DNA of 64,000 nt from Burkholderia diffusa (GTDB lineage: Bacteria > Pseudomonadota > Gammaproteobacteria > Burkholderiales > Burkholderiaceae). Position numbers and translations under genes: made by a program. The notes under the pieces are model-generated. The model was not told where the DNA came from. It searched no databases and was given only the letters and a program-made list of their open reading frames with translations. The DNA is taken from positions 1-64,000 of the forward strand of contig NZ_CABVPN010000033.1 in assembly GCF_902499115.1 (NCBI RefSeq). Direction: 5' to 3'. Positions 45,088 through 53,918 of this stretch are shown piece after piece. Numbering within the stretch: the stretch's first letter is position 1; every line of letters begins with the position of its first letter.

Positions 45088-46988
45088 GCGAGAAACCTGC
45101 GGGTCCTTTCGAAAGGGAATCGGTCGATTCTCTTCAGTCAGTCACGGTGATCGATATTCAGTCGGGGCAGTCCGTCGTGCCTTACGATGAAAACCTGCTC
45201 GAACGCACGCGGACCCAGTGGCAGTTTGGTGATTGGCAAAGTCTCGCTGAGCTTGAGCGCGATATTCTGCAGCATCACCCGGATCGACCGAAGCTCGCGT
45301 TGCTTGCTGCTGCCGGCCGTCTGCAACTCGGACATATATCCGAGGCCAGACAATTTATTCGACTCGCTCAAGACTGGGGGGTGAGCAAGCGTCTCTTGGG
45401 GCAAATCCTTGCCGCGGGCGTGCACAATAGCTTGGCGCGTGCAGCAGTGATCGCTGGCAGTTTTCCTAGAGCGCTCGAACATTTCGAATCGGCGATTGCC
45501 CTCGGCACACCCGGAGCGGACAAAAAGCTTCTGACCAAAGCGCGCATCAATCAGCAATGTAGTGAGCTTGGGTTGACAGCTATGCAGCTTGGAGGTGGAA
45601 CGACTGCTATTTCGAGCAGTCAGGTTGCTTCTCGCGGAAGGCCTCGCTTTCGAGTAAGCCGCCTGGCCGAGGTCAGGCTCGGTGCCGGGTGGGCCGGAAA
45701 TACAGTCAATACGGTGATTTTTCGGCATCACGGCGTAGTTACGAGTCACGATAGGCAATTTTCCGCATTTTATGTGGATGCCCAGACGTTGCGTCTGGCG
45801 TGCCGAAATTTGAATTCCGCGGAGATCGAATTCTTTGATCTTGAAGGTGGCTACAATTTATATGATGCTCACAACAGCATAAGCATCGGCATCGATCGCG
45901 ATAATCACTTGCATATCTGTTATGACCAGCATGCGACCCAGCTTCGCTATCGGCGCAGTCTTCGTCCGAACGATATTTCCGGATGGAGTGAAGAACTCTC
46001 CATGACGGGGGAGGCGGAGGACAGGATTACCTATCCTACGTTCATTCTGCCGCGCAATGGTTTTCCGCTCACGCTACTTTATAGAGATGGCGGCCATAAC
46101 AAAGGTGCTGCACGTATTAAAACATATGATGAGATGAGTGAGAGCTGGACGGATCATCCGCTGCCGATTTTAAGCGGAAGCGATTCGAAGCCGTGGACGA
46201 GTAATGCTTATTGGAACCATCCGGCCGTTGGTTCCGATGGAAGTTTACATCTGAGCTTTGTGTGGCGAACTCATCCGCTAGGCACAGAAGAGCGAATCAA
46301 CAACATCGACGTTGGATATGCTTGCTCGCTCGATAACGGAATCACCTGGGTGACATCGAAGGGGCGGAATTATCGATTGCCGATTACACAGATAAATTCC
46401 GAGACCATATATCCGATATCGCCGGGAAGTAATTTGATTAATCAGTGCAGCATGGCGCTCGATAGCCGTGGGTGCCCACATATTGCATTTTATGCCGATG
46501 ATATCGATGGTATTCCGCAGTACCAATATTTGCGGTATGACGGTAAGCGATGGCATCACCAAATAGTGTCGCGGCGTATATCTCCGTTTTCGCTCCGAGG
46601 TCGGGACACGTTGCAGATTCCCATAAGTCGACCGGAAATTGTCCTGGATCGTCGAGATAATGCATACATAATTTCGCGTGGCGATCACAGTCAGGGGAAA
46701 ATGGTGGCGACACTATTTTCTGCGCCAGAATACAAGTGGAATCCTGATGATGTTCAAGTCCTGTGGGGTGAGGATCTTGGGCACGCCGAACCGATTATAG
46801 ATCGAATTCGGTGGGAGCGGGATAATGTACTGAGCATGTTTGTACAATATAACGAACAACCCGACCACGATGTCGGGCATCGAGAGCTATATTGCCCGGC
46901 CACTTTGATCGATTTTAAATTTGAAGTCGCTGGGTTGTGGAAACAACATTCCGGGGGGATAAATGAGCTTGCTGAAGAAGGCGAATAA
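45084..46988 (+). CDS. BNR_4 family protein, possible polysaccharide lyase, without signal peptide
   Basis: This 634-residue protein has two parts. Residues about 45–165 are a helical TPR-like region (HPDRPKLALLAAAGRL, then RQFIRLAQDWGVSKRLLGQI and AGVHNSLARAAVIAGSF). From about 195 to 600 it matches the BNR_4 beta-propeller family, with the signature LYDAHNSISIGIDRDNHLHI and YDQHATQLRYRRS. PL24/PL25 ulvan lyases share this fold; His263 and His283, 20 residues apart, lie where I recall their catalytic histidines. No signal peptide is seen, so it would act in the cytoplasm or ride with a biosynthetic complex. It overlaps its neighbours by 4 and 26 bases. A non-catalytic glycan-binding role is the alternative. 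Confidence 0.75.
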   Translation: MSEKPAGPFERESVDSLQSVTVIDIQSGQSVVPYDENLLERTRTQWQFGDWQSLAELERDILQHHPDRPKLALLAAAGRLQLGHISEARQFIRLAQDWGVSKRLLGQILAAGVHNSLARAAVIAGSFPRALEHFESAIALGTPGADKKLLTKARINQQCSELGLTAMQLGGGTTAISSSQVASRGRPRFRVSRLAEVRLGAGWAGNTVNTVIFRHHGVVTSHDRQFSAFYVDAQTLRLACRNLNSAEIEFFDLEGGYNLYDAHNSISIGIDRDNHLHICYDQHATQLRYRRSLRPNDISGWSEELSMTGEAEDRITYPTFILPRNGFPLTLLYRDGGHNKGAARIKTYDEMSESWTDHPLPILSGSDSKPWTSNAYWNHPAVGSDGSLHLSFVWRTHPLGTEERINNIDVGYACSLDNGITWVTSKGRNYRLPITQINSETIYPISPGSNLINQCSMALDSRGCPHIAFYADDIDGIPQYQYLRYDGKRWHHQIVSRRISPFSLRGRDTLQIPISRPEIVLDRRDNAYIISRGDHSQGKMVATLFSAPEYKWNPDDVQVLWGEDLGHAEPIIDRIRWERDNVLSMFVQYNEQPDHDVGHRELYCPATLIDFKFEVAGLWKQHSGGINELAEEGE

Positions 46989-49704
46989 GCAATTTCTCGA
47001 TAAAGATTACGGGGCGGCGTATCGGTCTTATCAGGCTGCTCTGGTGGCTATGCCCGAGTTGTCGAATATTATCAATTTTAATATCGAGTTGATGCGTCGG
47101 CGTGGATGTATGCCAGATTTAAATCGACAGGGAGATCTAAAAAAATATGAGGTGGCGGCAGGCGCGGGCGTTTTCAGAAAGCTGCCGATTAACGTCTTGG
47201 TTATCACGTGGGATGTAGGGCATAATTGCCTCGGGCGCTCGTATATGCTCGCGGAAGTTGTGCAAAAAGTCGCGCGGCATACATTACTGGTCGGGTTCCA
47301 GTTTCCCAAGTATGGAAATAGCATCTGGGAACCCGTTCGCGCCGGTCAACTTCCCGTTGTCTCGTTGCCTGGTTCAAATCTTCCTGATTTCTATGACAGC
47401 CTTGAGCGCATCTCATCTCGTATTAAGCCGGATGTGGTAATCGCCTGCAAGCCGCGGCTTCCATCGGTAGCTCTAGGCATGGCAATCAAGGAAAAATGGG
47501 GTTGCCCGCTGATCATTGATGTCGACGATCATGAGCTTTCATTTTTCAAGAATCAAAGCGCGTTGAATGTTGGTGAACTGGAGTCGATGCCGGAAGGTTC
47601 GGCTTCGAGTATCACGGAGCCCTACGCCGAGCTATGGACAAGGCTTACACAAAGTCTTTGTGATAGCGCGGACGAAATTATTGTCTCGAACGTTGCATTG
47701 CAGAATGAATTTGGCGGCACGATCGTCCCTCACGTCCGCGACGAGGCCAAATTTGATCCGGCGCAATATAATAAATCGGAGATTCGGTGCCGGTACGGCG
47801 TGCCGAACGATACCAAACTCGTTCTGTTTTTTGGTACCCCCCGTCTTCATAAAGGGATTGATACGCTAGCGAGAGCGGTCAGTCAGATTGCGGACGTCAG
47901 ATTCAAGTTGATGATCGTTGGAACTGCGCCAGATCGAAGCATCTATAGTGTTTTGGATAAATTGGCGAAAGGGAGGGTTATTTATCTTCCGAATCAACCA
48001 TTTTCCGCTATTCCCGAGATTCTCGCTATGGCCGATGTTGTGTGCCTACCTCAGGACGAGGGGCATGCGATATCGAAATTTCAGCTCCCGGCAAAGGCAA
48101 TTGACGCGGTCGCGATGGGAGTTCCGTTGCTGGTAAGTAATACGTTGCCGTTGCGGCAACTGGTTGACGATAAAGTGGCTGAACTCGTCAATATTGACGA
48201 TATACCTGCGGCTTTGGAGCGTCTCGCTGGAAGAGAGCAAGACGTCGAAAAGTGGCGTAGTGACGTGCGCGACCGTTTTCTGGGACGCTACAGCTATGCG
48301 GCGGCAGCGATGCAAATGCACGACATGATCAAGCGGTGCCTGTCGCGCGGTGCGCTTCGGACGGGCGAAAGCTACGGCAGACTGCAAGCCGTCATGGGAC
48401 GTGCGTTGGGTCAATCTTTAGTCTCGAGATCCAAGTCGCAGAATACAGGTGCCGATATTGTCATTTTCTGGAAGCAAAATGACACCCGTTTATATGGTCG
48501 TCGACACGATATGGTTATCAAATATCTCGCCTCGCGACCGGATATTCGCAAGGTCATTGTGTTTGATGCGCCGATATCCGAGCATGATTTGATATTGCGC
48601 CAGCAATCTCGCAGCGAGGCTAGTCAACATCGGTGGATTTATACGGGAACGTACGAAAAATTGCTGGGTAAGTATGATACAGATAAAATATCGTATAACG
48701 TATTCGCTTATCCTCCTGGGAAATACAGAAATAACGATTCGGACACTCAGAAGCCGCATGTTAATGAGGGATATTTCCCTTATGTAACTGAAGTTCTTCG
48801 GCGCGAGGAAGTGAGGCCCGAGGAATCGGTATTTTGGATGTATCCAAAAAATTATTCCGCTTGTGATTTGATCGAGCACTTCAAACCTGCAAAGGTTGTG
48901 GTCGATGTTGTGGACGACCACCGTGCGTGGCCGGGAATTTCGGCGGAGGAGTATCAGCGTCTCACCGAGAATTACAGAGAGACGCTCGCAAAGGCCGATA
49001 TGGCTTTCGTGAATTGTGAGCCGATGGTGGGCGCTATGAGCGAATTCTATCCACAAATTCGCCTCGTACCCAACGGATGCGATACTAGTCCTCCGAAGAC
49101 CGAGCCTGCTCACAACGCGGAATTTGATTCCTTCAAAGCCTGGGAAGGGAAGACTATCGGTTTTGTGGGAAATCTTGAAAAGAAAATTGATATTTCTCTT
49201 CTGGAAAAGATTGCGCAAAAATTTGTGGATTGCCAGCTCGTTCTGATTGGTTCGACGCATGCAAATCCGGATGTATTGCAGTTGAAACGTTATCCAAATG
49301 TGCGTTTTGCCGGTGTCGTTCCGTATCAAGAGGTCGGTGCGTGGGTTTCTAAATTTGACGTTGGTATTATCCCGCACCTCAACCTTGAGATGACGCAGCA
49401 CATGAATCCGCTCAAGCTTTACGTTTACTTGTCCTGGAAAGTGCCTGTTGTTTCCACGGAGATATTTAATATCGATCGAAGTGCGGGCCTAGTTCGGGTT
49501 GCCGACTCTCACGAGTCATTTCTGGCGAATATTTCAGATGTGCTCGCCAGCAACGTAGATTCATCGTCAGATATGATTGAGTATGTGAGTCGAAATAGCT
49601 GGGAGGCTCGATTTGAAGCCCACGTGAGCGAACTAATTTCATCCATGGAGAGCGGAATGTCGGGGGCGCTCAGTGTCACTTTGAATGCGTCCTCGGTCGT
49701 GTGA
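46963..49704 (+). CDS. Tandem GT-B glycosyltransferase (two GT4-like domains)
   Basis: The 913-residue protein begins with one TPR-like hairpin (NKQFLDKDYGAAYRSYQAAL, about 8–45). A first GT-B fold spans about 75–455, with VLVITWDVGHN, LIIDVDDHELSF, the donor-site loop VLFFGTPRLHKGIDTLARAV and DVVCLPQDEGHAISKFQLPAK. A second GT-B-like part runs from about 495 to 900, with VVDVVDDHRAWPGIS, TIGFVGNLEKKIDISLLEKI and VGIIPHLNLEMTQHMNPLKL. Both halves look complete, so the enzyme may add two different sugars or alternate linkages of one repeat unit. It overlaps the BNR_4 gene by 26 bases. No signal peptide; cytoplasmic face of the inner membrane expected. Confidence 0.85.
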   Translation: MSLLKKANKQFLDKDYGAAYRSYQAALVAMPELSNIINFNIELMRRRGCMPDLNRQGDLKKYEVAAGAGVFRKLPINVLVITWDVGHNCLGRSYMLAEVVQKVARHTLLVGFQFPKYGNSIWEPVRAGQLPVVSLPGSNLPDFYDSLERISSRIKPDVVIACKPRLPSVALGMAIKEKWGCPLIIDVDDHELSFFKNQSALNVGELESMPEGSASSITEPYAELWTRLTQSLCDSADEIIVSNVALQNEFGGTIVPHVRDEAKFDPAQYNKSEIRCRYGVPNDTKLVLFFGTPRLHKGIDTLARAVSQIADVRFKLMIVGTAPDRSIYSVLDKLAKGRVIYLPNQPFSAIPEILAMADVVCLPQDEGHAISKFQLPAKAIDAVAMGVPLLVSNTLPLRQLVDDKVAELVNIDDIPAALERLAGREQDVEKWRSDVRDRFLGRYSYAAAAMQMHDMIKRCLSRGALRTGESYGRLQAVMGRALGQSLVSRSKSQNTGADIVIFWKQNDTRLYGRRHDMVIKYLASRPDIRKVIVFDAPISEHDLILRQQSRSEASQHRWIYTGTYEKLLGKYDTDKISYNVFAYPPGKYRNNDSDTQKPHVNEGYFPYVTEVLRREEVRPEESVFWMYPKNYSACDLIEHFKPAKVVVDVVDDHRAWPGISAEEYQRLTENYRETLAKADMAFVNCEPMVGAMSEFYPQIRLVPNGCDTSPPKTEPAHNAEFDSFKAWEGKTIGFVGNLEKKIDISLLEKIAQKFVDCQLVLIGSTHANPDVLQLKRYPNVRFAGVVPYQEVGAWVSKFDVGIIPHLNLEMTQHMNPLKLYVYLSWKVPVVSTEIFNIDRSAGLVRVADSHESFLANISDVLASNVDSSSDMIEYVSRNSWEARFEAHVSELISSMESGMSGALSVTLNASSVV

Positions 49705-49854
49705 GTTTTTTCGGTCGTAATTGTCCATCAGATCTGGGTCGCACGGTTGTAGGGAATTGCTAGGGCGCCAAATTTCGATGACTGAGATTTTATTGGGATT
49801 ATTCTGATTTTCCGATAAATGAGTGGTTTCGACGGCTATGATTGGGAGGTAACT

Positions 49855-51018
49855 ATGGCAAGTCTTTTTGCGAAATGCGAAATCAGATTGAGCTGGCTGT
49901 ATCTTGCGCTCATGTTTGTGCCGGCTGGAATTAACAATGCTCATGCACGTGAAGCAAAGGATATTTTTCACGCGAAGTCGAGCTGGGGGCAGGAGTGTGC
50001 GGTGTCTGCGCTAGATTCGTCAAAGCAGGCGGTGATTCCGGAAATTTTCCCCGTGGTAATTCGCGGCACGCCCGGTCGAAATTTGGCTTCTGAACAGCTC
50101 TACGCACCGGTCATGTCAATCGGATACCCATTCGCCAATTTGGGTTCTGCTTGTATGGCCGGAAACAAAGGCGCGTGCGATCAATTCTCGGAGTGGCTCG
50201 ATAAGCTGGTGAATTCGGATGCGTTGAAATTCGATCGTGAGAAACACAAGGGTAGTCAGTCATCGTTGGTGACGGGGGAGCTGGCGGGGAATAGTACTCT
50301 CAGGCCAATTGCAATCTATACGTCGATGTTGAGACGGCATAATCTTATTAGTATGTCTGATCGCAAAGAGGTGTTTGATTGGATGCGTCGCCGTGCCGCC
50401 AATTATTCACATATTTCCGGTGGCGAAAATGAGGGACAACTGGCGCAGAACCTTGTGCTGAGCTCGGCCGCGACGCAACTCGCGGTAGGTATCACCACGT
50501 CGGACGATTCGCTAAATGGCACGGCGGCCAAAGCATATCGGGCATATATAGATACCATGAGAAGTGATGGCAGCTTCCCTGCCGAATCGAGGCGTGGCCA
50601 ATCGGCGTTGAAGTACGAGAATAATGCTATTGCGCTACTGGTGCTGGTGGCCGAACTTGAACTCGTGAAGGGAGTTGATCTTTACTCGTATCGAGGGCCT
50701 AGTGGCGATATTCATAAGGCGATTAAATTCTGGATTGATGCGTTGCAAAACGAATCCGTCATTTTGGGCTACGCAGCTGAAAATTTCGCTCCAACTGATC
50801 CGGTTCAGCCGGATGGGAGGCAAGCATTGCATTTTCTTCGCCCTGATAGGGGGATGACGCAAATGGGATGGGTTATTCCATACATGCAAAACTTCCCAAA
50901 TAGAGATAATGCAAAGAGAATCGCAAAGCTGATTGATCAAGGTAAGATTCAATTGCCAGATGATTTCGATAGTATCTTGGGGGTTTATCCGAGGTGTTTC
51001 TGGGCGATGGCGGAGTGA
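49855..51018 (+). CDS. Exported alginate-lyase-like protein
   Basis: The 387-residue product starts MASLFAKCEIRLSWLYLALM and has a signal peptide probably cut after INNAHA (residue 31). I chose the ATG at 49855 because GGAGGT lies four bases upstream; an ATG 12 codons earlier has no such site. The mature part resembles the alpha-toroid alginate lyase family (Alginate_lyase, PL5-like): MRSDGSFPAESRRGQSALKY followed by ENNAIALLVLVAELELVKGV is close to the family's core helix pair. The NNH and HNY residues I recall as catalytic in AlgL appear replaced (EN-E and EN-N). It may be a lyase of another specificity or a non-catalytic binding protein. Periplasmic location expected. Confidence 0.65.
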   Translation: MASLFAKCEIRLSWLYLALMFVPAGINNAHAREAKDIFHAKSSWGQECAVSALDSSKQAVIPEIFPVVIRGTPGRNLASEQLYAPVMSIGYPFANLGSACMAGNKGACDQFSEWLDKLVNSDALKFDREKHKGSQSSLVTGELAGNSTLRPIAIYTSMLRRHNLISMSDRKEVFDWMRRRAANYSHISGGENEGQLAQNLVLSSAATQLAVGITTSDDSLNGTAAKAYRAYIDTMRSDGSFPAESRRGQSALKYENNAIALLVLVAELELVKGVDLYSYRGPSGDIHKAIKFWIDALQNESVILGYAAENFAPTDPVQPDGRQALHFLRPDRGMTQMGWVIPYMQNFPNRDNAKRIAKLIDQGKIQLPDDFDSILGVYPRCFWAMAE

Positions 51019-51287
51019 AACTCTGCAAAGGCGTGATTTGGGGGCGACTGGCAAGCGAATTGAGTTGACTGGTCGGCGTGGCACCGTGAAATATCGACCC
51101 AATCCATCGATAGCCTCTGTGAAATGGGGCTGTTCGTGCCTGGAGGTACACGGTGCTCGTGACTGGTTTGGCGGATGGGCCCGCAGCTGTCCACCCCATC
51201 TTGCCTTTTGTTTCGAAAAACTAAGCAGTCGGGTTCGGGATTATTCGGAAATCGGACTGTGACATAATTGCTATTGGTGAATTTGCG

Positions 51288-52475
51288 ATGCTTTATGAGG
51301 TCAAGGGAATTTTTGAAATTATAAAGGAGCGACAACTCGGATTCCGGGTCGTGTCTCCTTCGATGGACTATGTTAGACCATCCATCGTACGTTTCACCAA
51401 TATAGAAGATTTTGATTTTTTGAGGTCAGGGTATCTCCGGTCGCAGTATCGAGATCAAAAAATTTCCGTCGATCCGTGCATATGCGTTGATCTGGATGAT
51501 GTACTGGTTTTGATGGACGGAACCGTTGTGACTGACGGGGTTATTGTCAGAGATACGGTTCCAGGCATGGTGGTGAAGAATAGGGAGCGCTATCGACTCA
51601 TCACTCCGGCTGATGAAAATCGATGGGAAATAGATACATCCGGAATCGTGGATTCACCGGTTCCCTTTGCTGTATGCACGACTCGTTATGGCATTCAATA
51701 CTACGGACACTGGCTTGCCGAAATTCTGCCAAGAATTTATGCGGCGAGACGTGAGATCCCTTCAAACGCATGCATATTGATGCCCGGCAGTTTCAATAGC
51801 CCACACGGTGGACACCCGTCTGGCATGTGGAAGGCCATTCAGAAGTCGCTGTTGCTTGCGGGCGTGGAGTTTGGGGGCGTTGTCCCGCTTCCCGAAAAAG
51901 GCATCCGCATTCCGCGACTACGCTATATTTCGAAGATGGGGCCGACCGATCGAAAGGCGCCGGCGATTTATGAATGTTTTCGCGAGTTAGCAGGAAAATC
52001 CGGGGCTCGAACGTCCGACCGTCGAATTTACGTGACTCGCCATGATGCTGCCGATCGGCGGTTACACAATGAAAGTGAGGTCGTGTCTTTGCTCAGCGAA
52101 CACGGATTCGAGTACGTTCGTGTTTCGGAATACGACTTCGCTGGTCAGATTGAATTGTTTTCGTCGGCGTCCGTGATCGCTGGACCGCTAGGTTCCGCGT
52201 TGACAAACATCGCCTTTGCTCGGTCTGGCACGTCGATCCTTCCGATGATCCCGGCTCACTGGGATGACATGTTTTTTTATGATCTGGCTGCGCTCGGTGG
52301 GATGCGTTGGTACGAGGTGCGCGGCCCGTTGAGCAGTAGCGAACACAAGCTGTACCATCGGAACGATTTTCAAGTCGATCTCCCCACGCTTCGACGTGCA
52401 TTGTCGATGCTCGAGAGAGACCTTGATCGCAAGGCTCGGATTCAGTCTTATGGGAAATACCCGCTTCCCGGGTAG
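51288..52475 (+). CDS. GT61-family glycosyltransferase (DUF563)
   Basis: This 395-residue protein shows the GT61/DUF563 features: YYGHWLAEILPRIYAAR in the middle, RRIYVTRHDAADRRLHNESE with the conserved R-x-x-x-N/E pattern, and IAGPLGSALTNIAFARSG near residue 300. GT61 enzymes in bacterial capsule loci transfer sugars to growing chains; the sugar cannot be told here. It stands alone, 269 bases after the lyase-like gene and 273 bases before ugd, and has A/T-rich codon use like the rest of the cassette. The ATG at 51288 has only a weak ribosome-binding site. Confidence 0.85.
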   Translation: MLYEVKGIFEIIKERQLGFRVVSPSMDYVRPSIVRFTNIEDFDFLRSGYLRSQYRDQKISVDPCICVDLDDVLVLMDGTVVTDGVIVRDTVPGMVVKNRERYRLITPADENRWEIDTSGIVDSPVPFAVCTTRYGIQYYGHWLAEILPRIYAARREIPSNACILMPGSFNSPHGGHPSGMWKAIQKSLLLAGVEFGGVVPLPEKGIRIPRLRYISKMGPTDRKAPAIYECFRELAGKSGARTSDRRIYVTRHDAADRRLHNESEVVSLLSEHGFEYVRVSEYDFAGQIELFSSASVIAGPLGSALTNIAFARSGTSILPMIPAHWDDMFFYDLAALGGMRWYEVRGPLSSSEHKLYHRNDFQVDLPTLRRALSMLERDLDRKARIQSYGKYPLPG

Positions 52476-52672
52476 GTCCGTTTGTACATCAAGAGGAGCA
52501 TTGGAACTCGGTTTTTGATGTCGAGTTTGTATTCCCGCACCGAAGAAGGTGCTTGATTCGCATGCGATCGGAATTGGAGGTATTTAAAACTCAAATTCGG
52601 ATTGCGATCAATCTGTTTTGGGAAATTTTCCTGAGGATCATTGTGAAATAATGGTGTCCTTGAAGATATCGA

Positions 52673-52712
52673 TGTCCTGTCCGAGGCCCATGCAGACTGG
52701 GTTTCGAGGACA
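52673..52712 (+). other. Possible leader hairpin upstream of ugd
   Basis: TGTCC (52673–52677) pairs with GGACA (52708–52712), and inside it CGAGGCCC (52682–52689) pairs with GGGTTTCG (52699–52706) using two G·U pairs. The structure sits 37 bases before the ugd start codon in an otherwise unexplained 273-base gap. No T-run follows. Confidence 0.35.
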
Positions 52713-52748
52713 CAGGAAGATCTCCCAATCTGTCTGAGAGACGTTTGC

Positions 52749-53918
52749 ATGAAAATCGCTATCGCCGGCACAGGCTACGTCGGCCTGTCCAACGCCGTCC
52801 TGCTGTCGCAGCACAATGAAGTCGTGGCGCTCGACATCGTCCCCGAGAAGGTGGCGATGCTCAATCGCAAGGAGTCGCCGATCGAGGATGCCGAGATCGA
52901 GGACTACCTGCGCCACAAGCGCCTGAACTTCCGCGCGACGCTGGACAAGGAAGACGCGTACGCCGGCGCCGACTACGTGGTGATCGCCACGCCGACCGAT
53001 TACGATCCGGACACGAACTACTTCAACACCCGCTCGATCGAGGTCGTCATCCGCGACGTGATGGCGATCAACCCGCGGGCGGTGATGGTGATCAAGTCGA
53101 CCATTCCGGTCGGCTATACCGAGCGTACGCGCGCGGCACTCGGCACCGACAACCTGATCTTCTCGCCCGAATTCCTTCGCGAAGGCCGGGCGCTGTACGA
53201 CAACCTGCACCCTTCGCGGATCGTGATCGGCGAACGTTCCGAGCGAGCCGAAGCGTTTGCCGGCCTGCTGAAGCAGGGGGCGATCAAGCAGGATATTCCG
53301 ACGCTGTTCACGGGCAGCACGGAAGCCGAGGCGATCAAGCTCTTCGCGAATACGTACCTTGCGATGCGTGTGGCCTATTTCAACGAACTGGACACTTACG
53401 CTGCGCAGCACGGTCTCGATACGCATCAGATCGTCGACGGCGTCTGCCTCGATCCACGCATCGGCGCGCACTACAACAACCCTAGCTTTGGCTACGGCGG
53501 CTACTGTCTGCCCAAGGACACGAAGCAATTGCTCGCCAACTATCGCGACGTGCCGCAGAACCTGATCCGCGCGATCGTCGAGTCGAACAGCACGCGCAAG
53601 GACTTCATCGCCGAGAGCATTCTCAAGCGCAAGCCGAAGGTCGTCGGCATTTATCGCCTCGTGATGAAGGCGGGGTCCGACAATTTCCGCGCGTCGAGCA
53701 TCCAGGGCGTCATGAAACGCATCAAGGCCAAGGGCGTCGAGGTCATCGTGTACGAGCCGGCATTGCACGAATCGACGTTCTTCAACTCGTCGGTCGTTCA
53801 CGACCTGGCCGAGTTCAAGCGCTCCGCCGACGTGATCGTTGCAAACCGCCTGACCGACGATCTGACCGACGTCGCAGGCAAGGTTTACACGCGCGACCTG
53901 TTCGGCGGCGACGCATGA
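52749..53918 (+). CDS. ugd: UDP-glucose 6-dehydrogenase
   Basis: Ugd oxidises UDP-glucose to UDP-glucuronic acid for surface polysaccharides and lipid A modification. The 389-residue product, similar in length to E. coli Ugd (388), begins KIAIAGTGYVGLSNAVLLSQ, has FSPEFLREGRALYDN and the catalytic Cys253 in FGYGGYCLPKDTKQL. Codon use is GC-rich again, in sharp contrast with the preceding 15 kb. Its stop overlaps the next start by four bases, so it heads the second polysaccharide gene block. Confidence 0.92.
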   Translation: MKIAIAGTGYVGLSNAVLLSQHNEVVALDIVPEKVAMLNRKESPIEDAEIEDYLRHKRLNFRATLDKEDAYAGADYVVIATPTDYDPDTNYFNTRSIEVVIRDVMAINPRAVMVIKSTIPVGYTERTRAALGTDNLIFSPEFLREGRALYDNLHPSRIVIGERSERAEAFAGLLKQGAIKQDIPTLFTGSTEAEAIKLFANTYLAMRVAYFNELDTYAAQHGLDTHQIVDGVCLDPRIGAHYNNPSFGYGGYCLPKDTKQLLANYRDVPQNLIRAIVESNSTRKDFIAESILKRKPKVVGIYRLVMKAGSDNFRASSIQGVMKRIKAKGVEVIVYEPALHESTFFNSSVVHDLAEFKRSADVIVANRLTDDLTDVAGKVYTRDLFGGDA

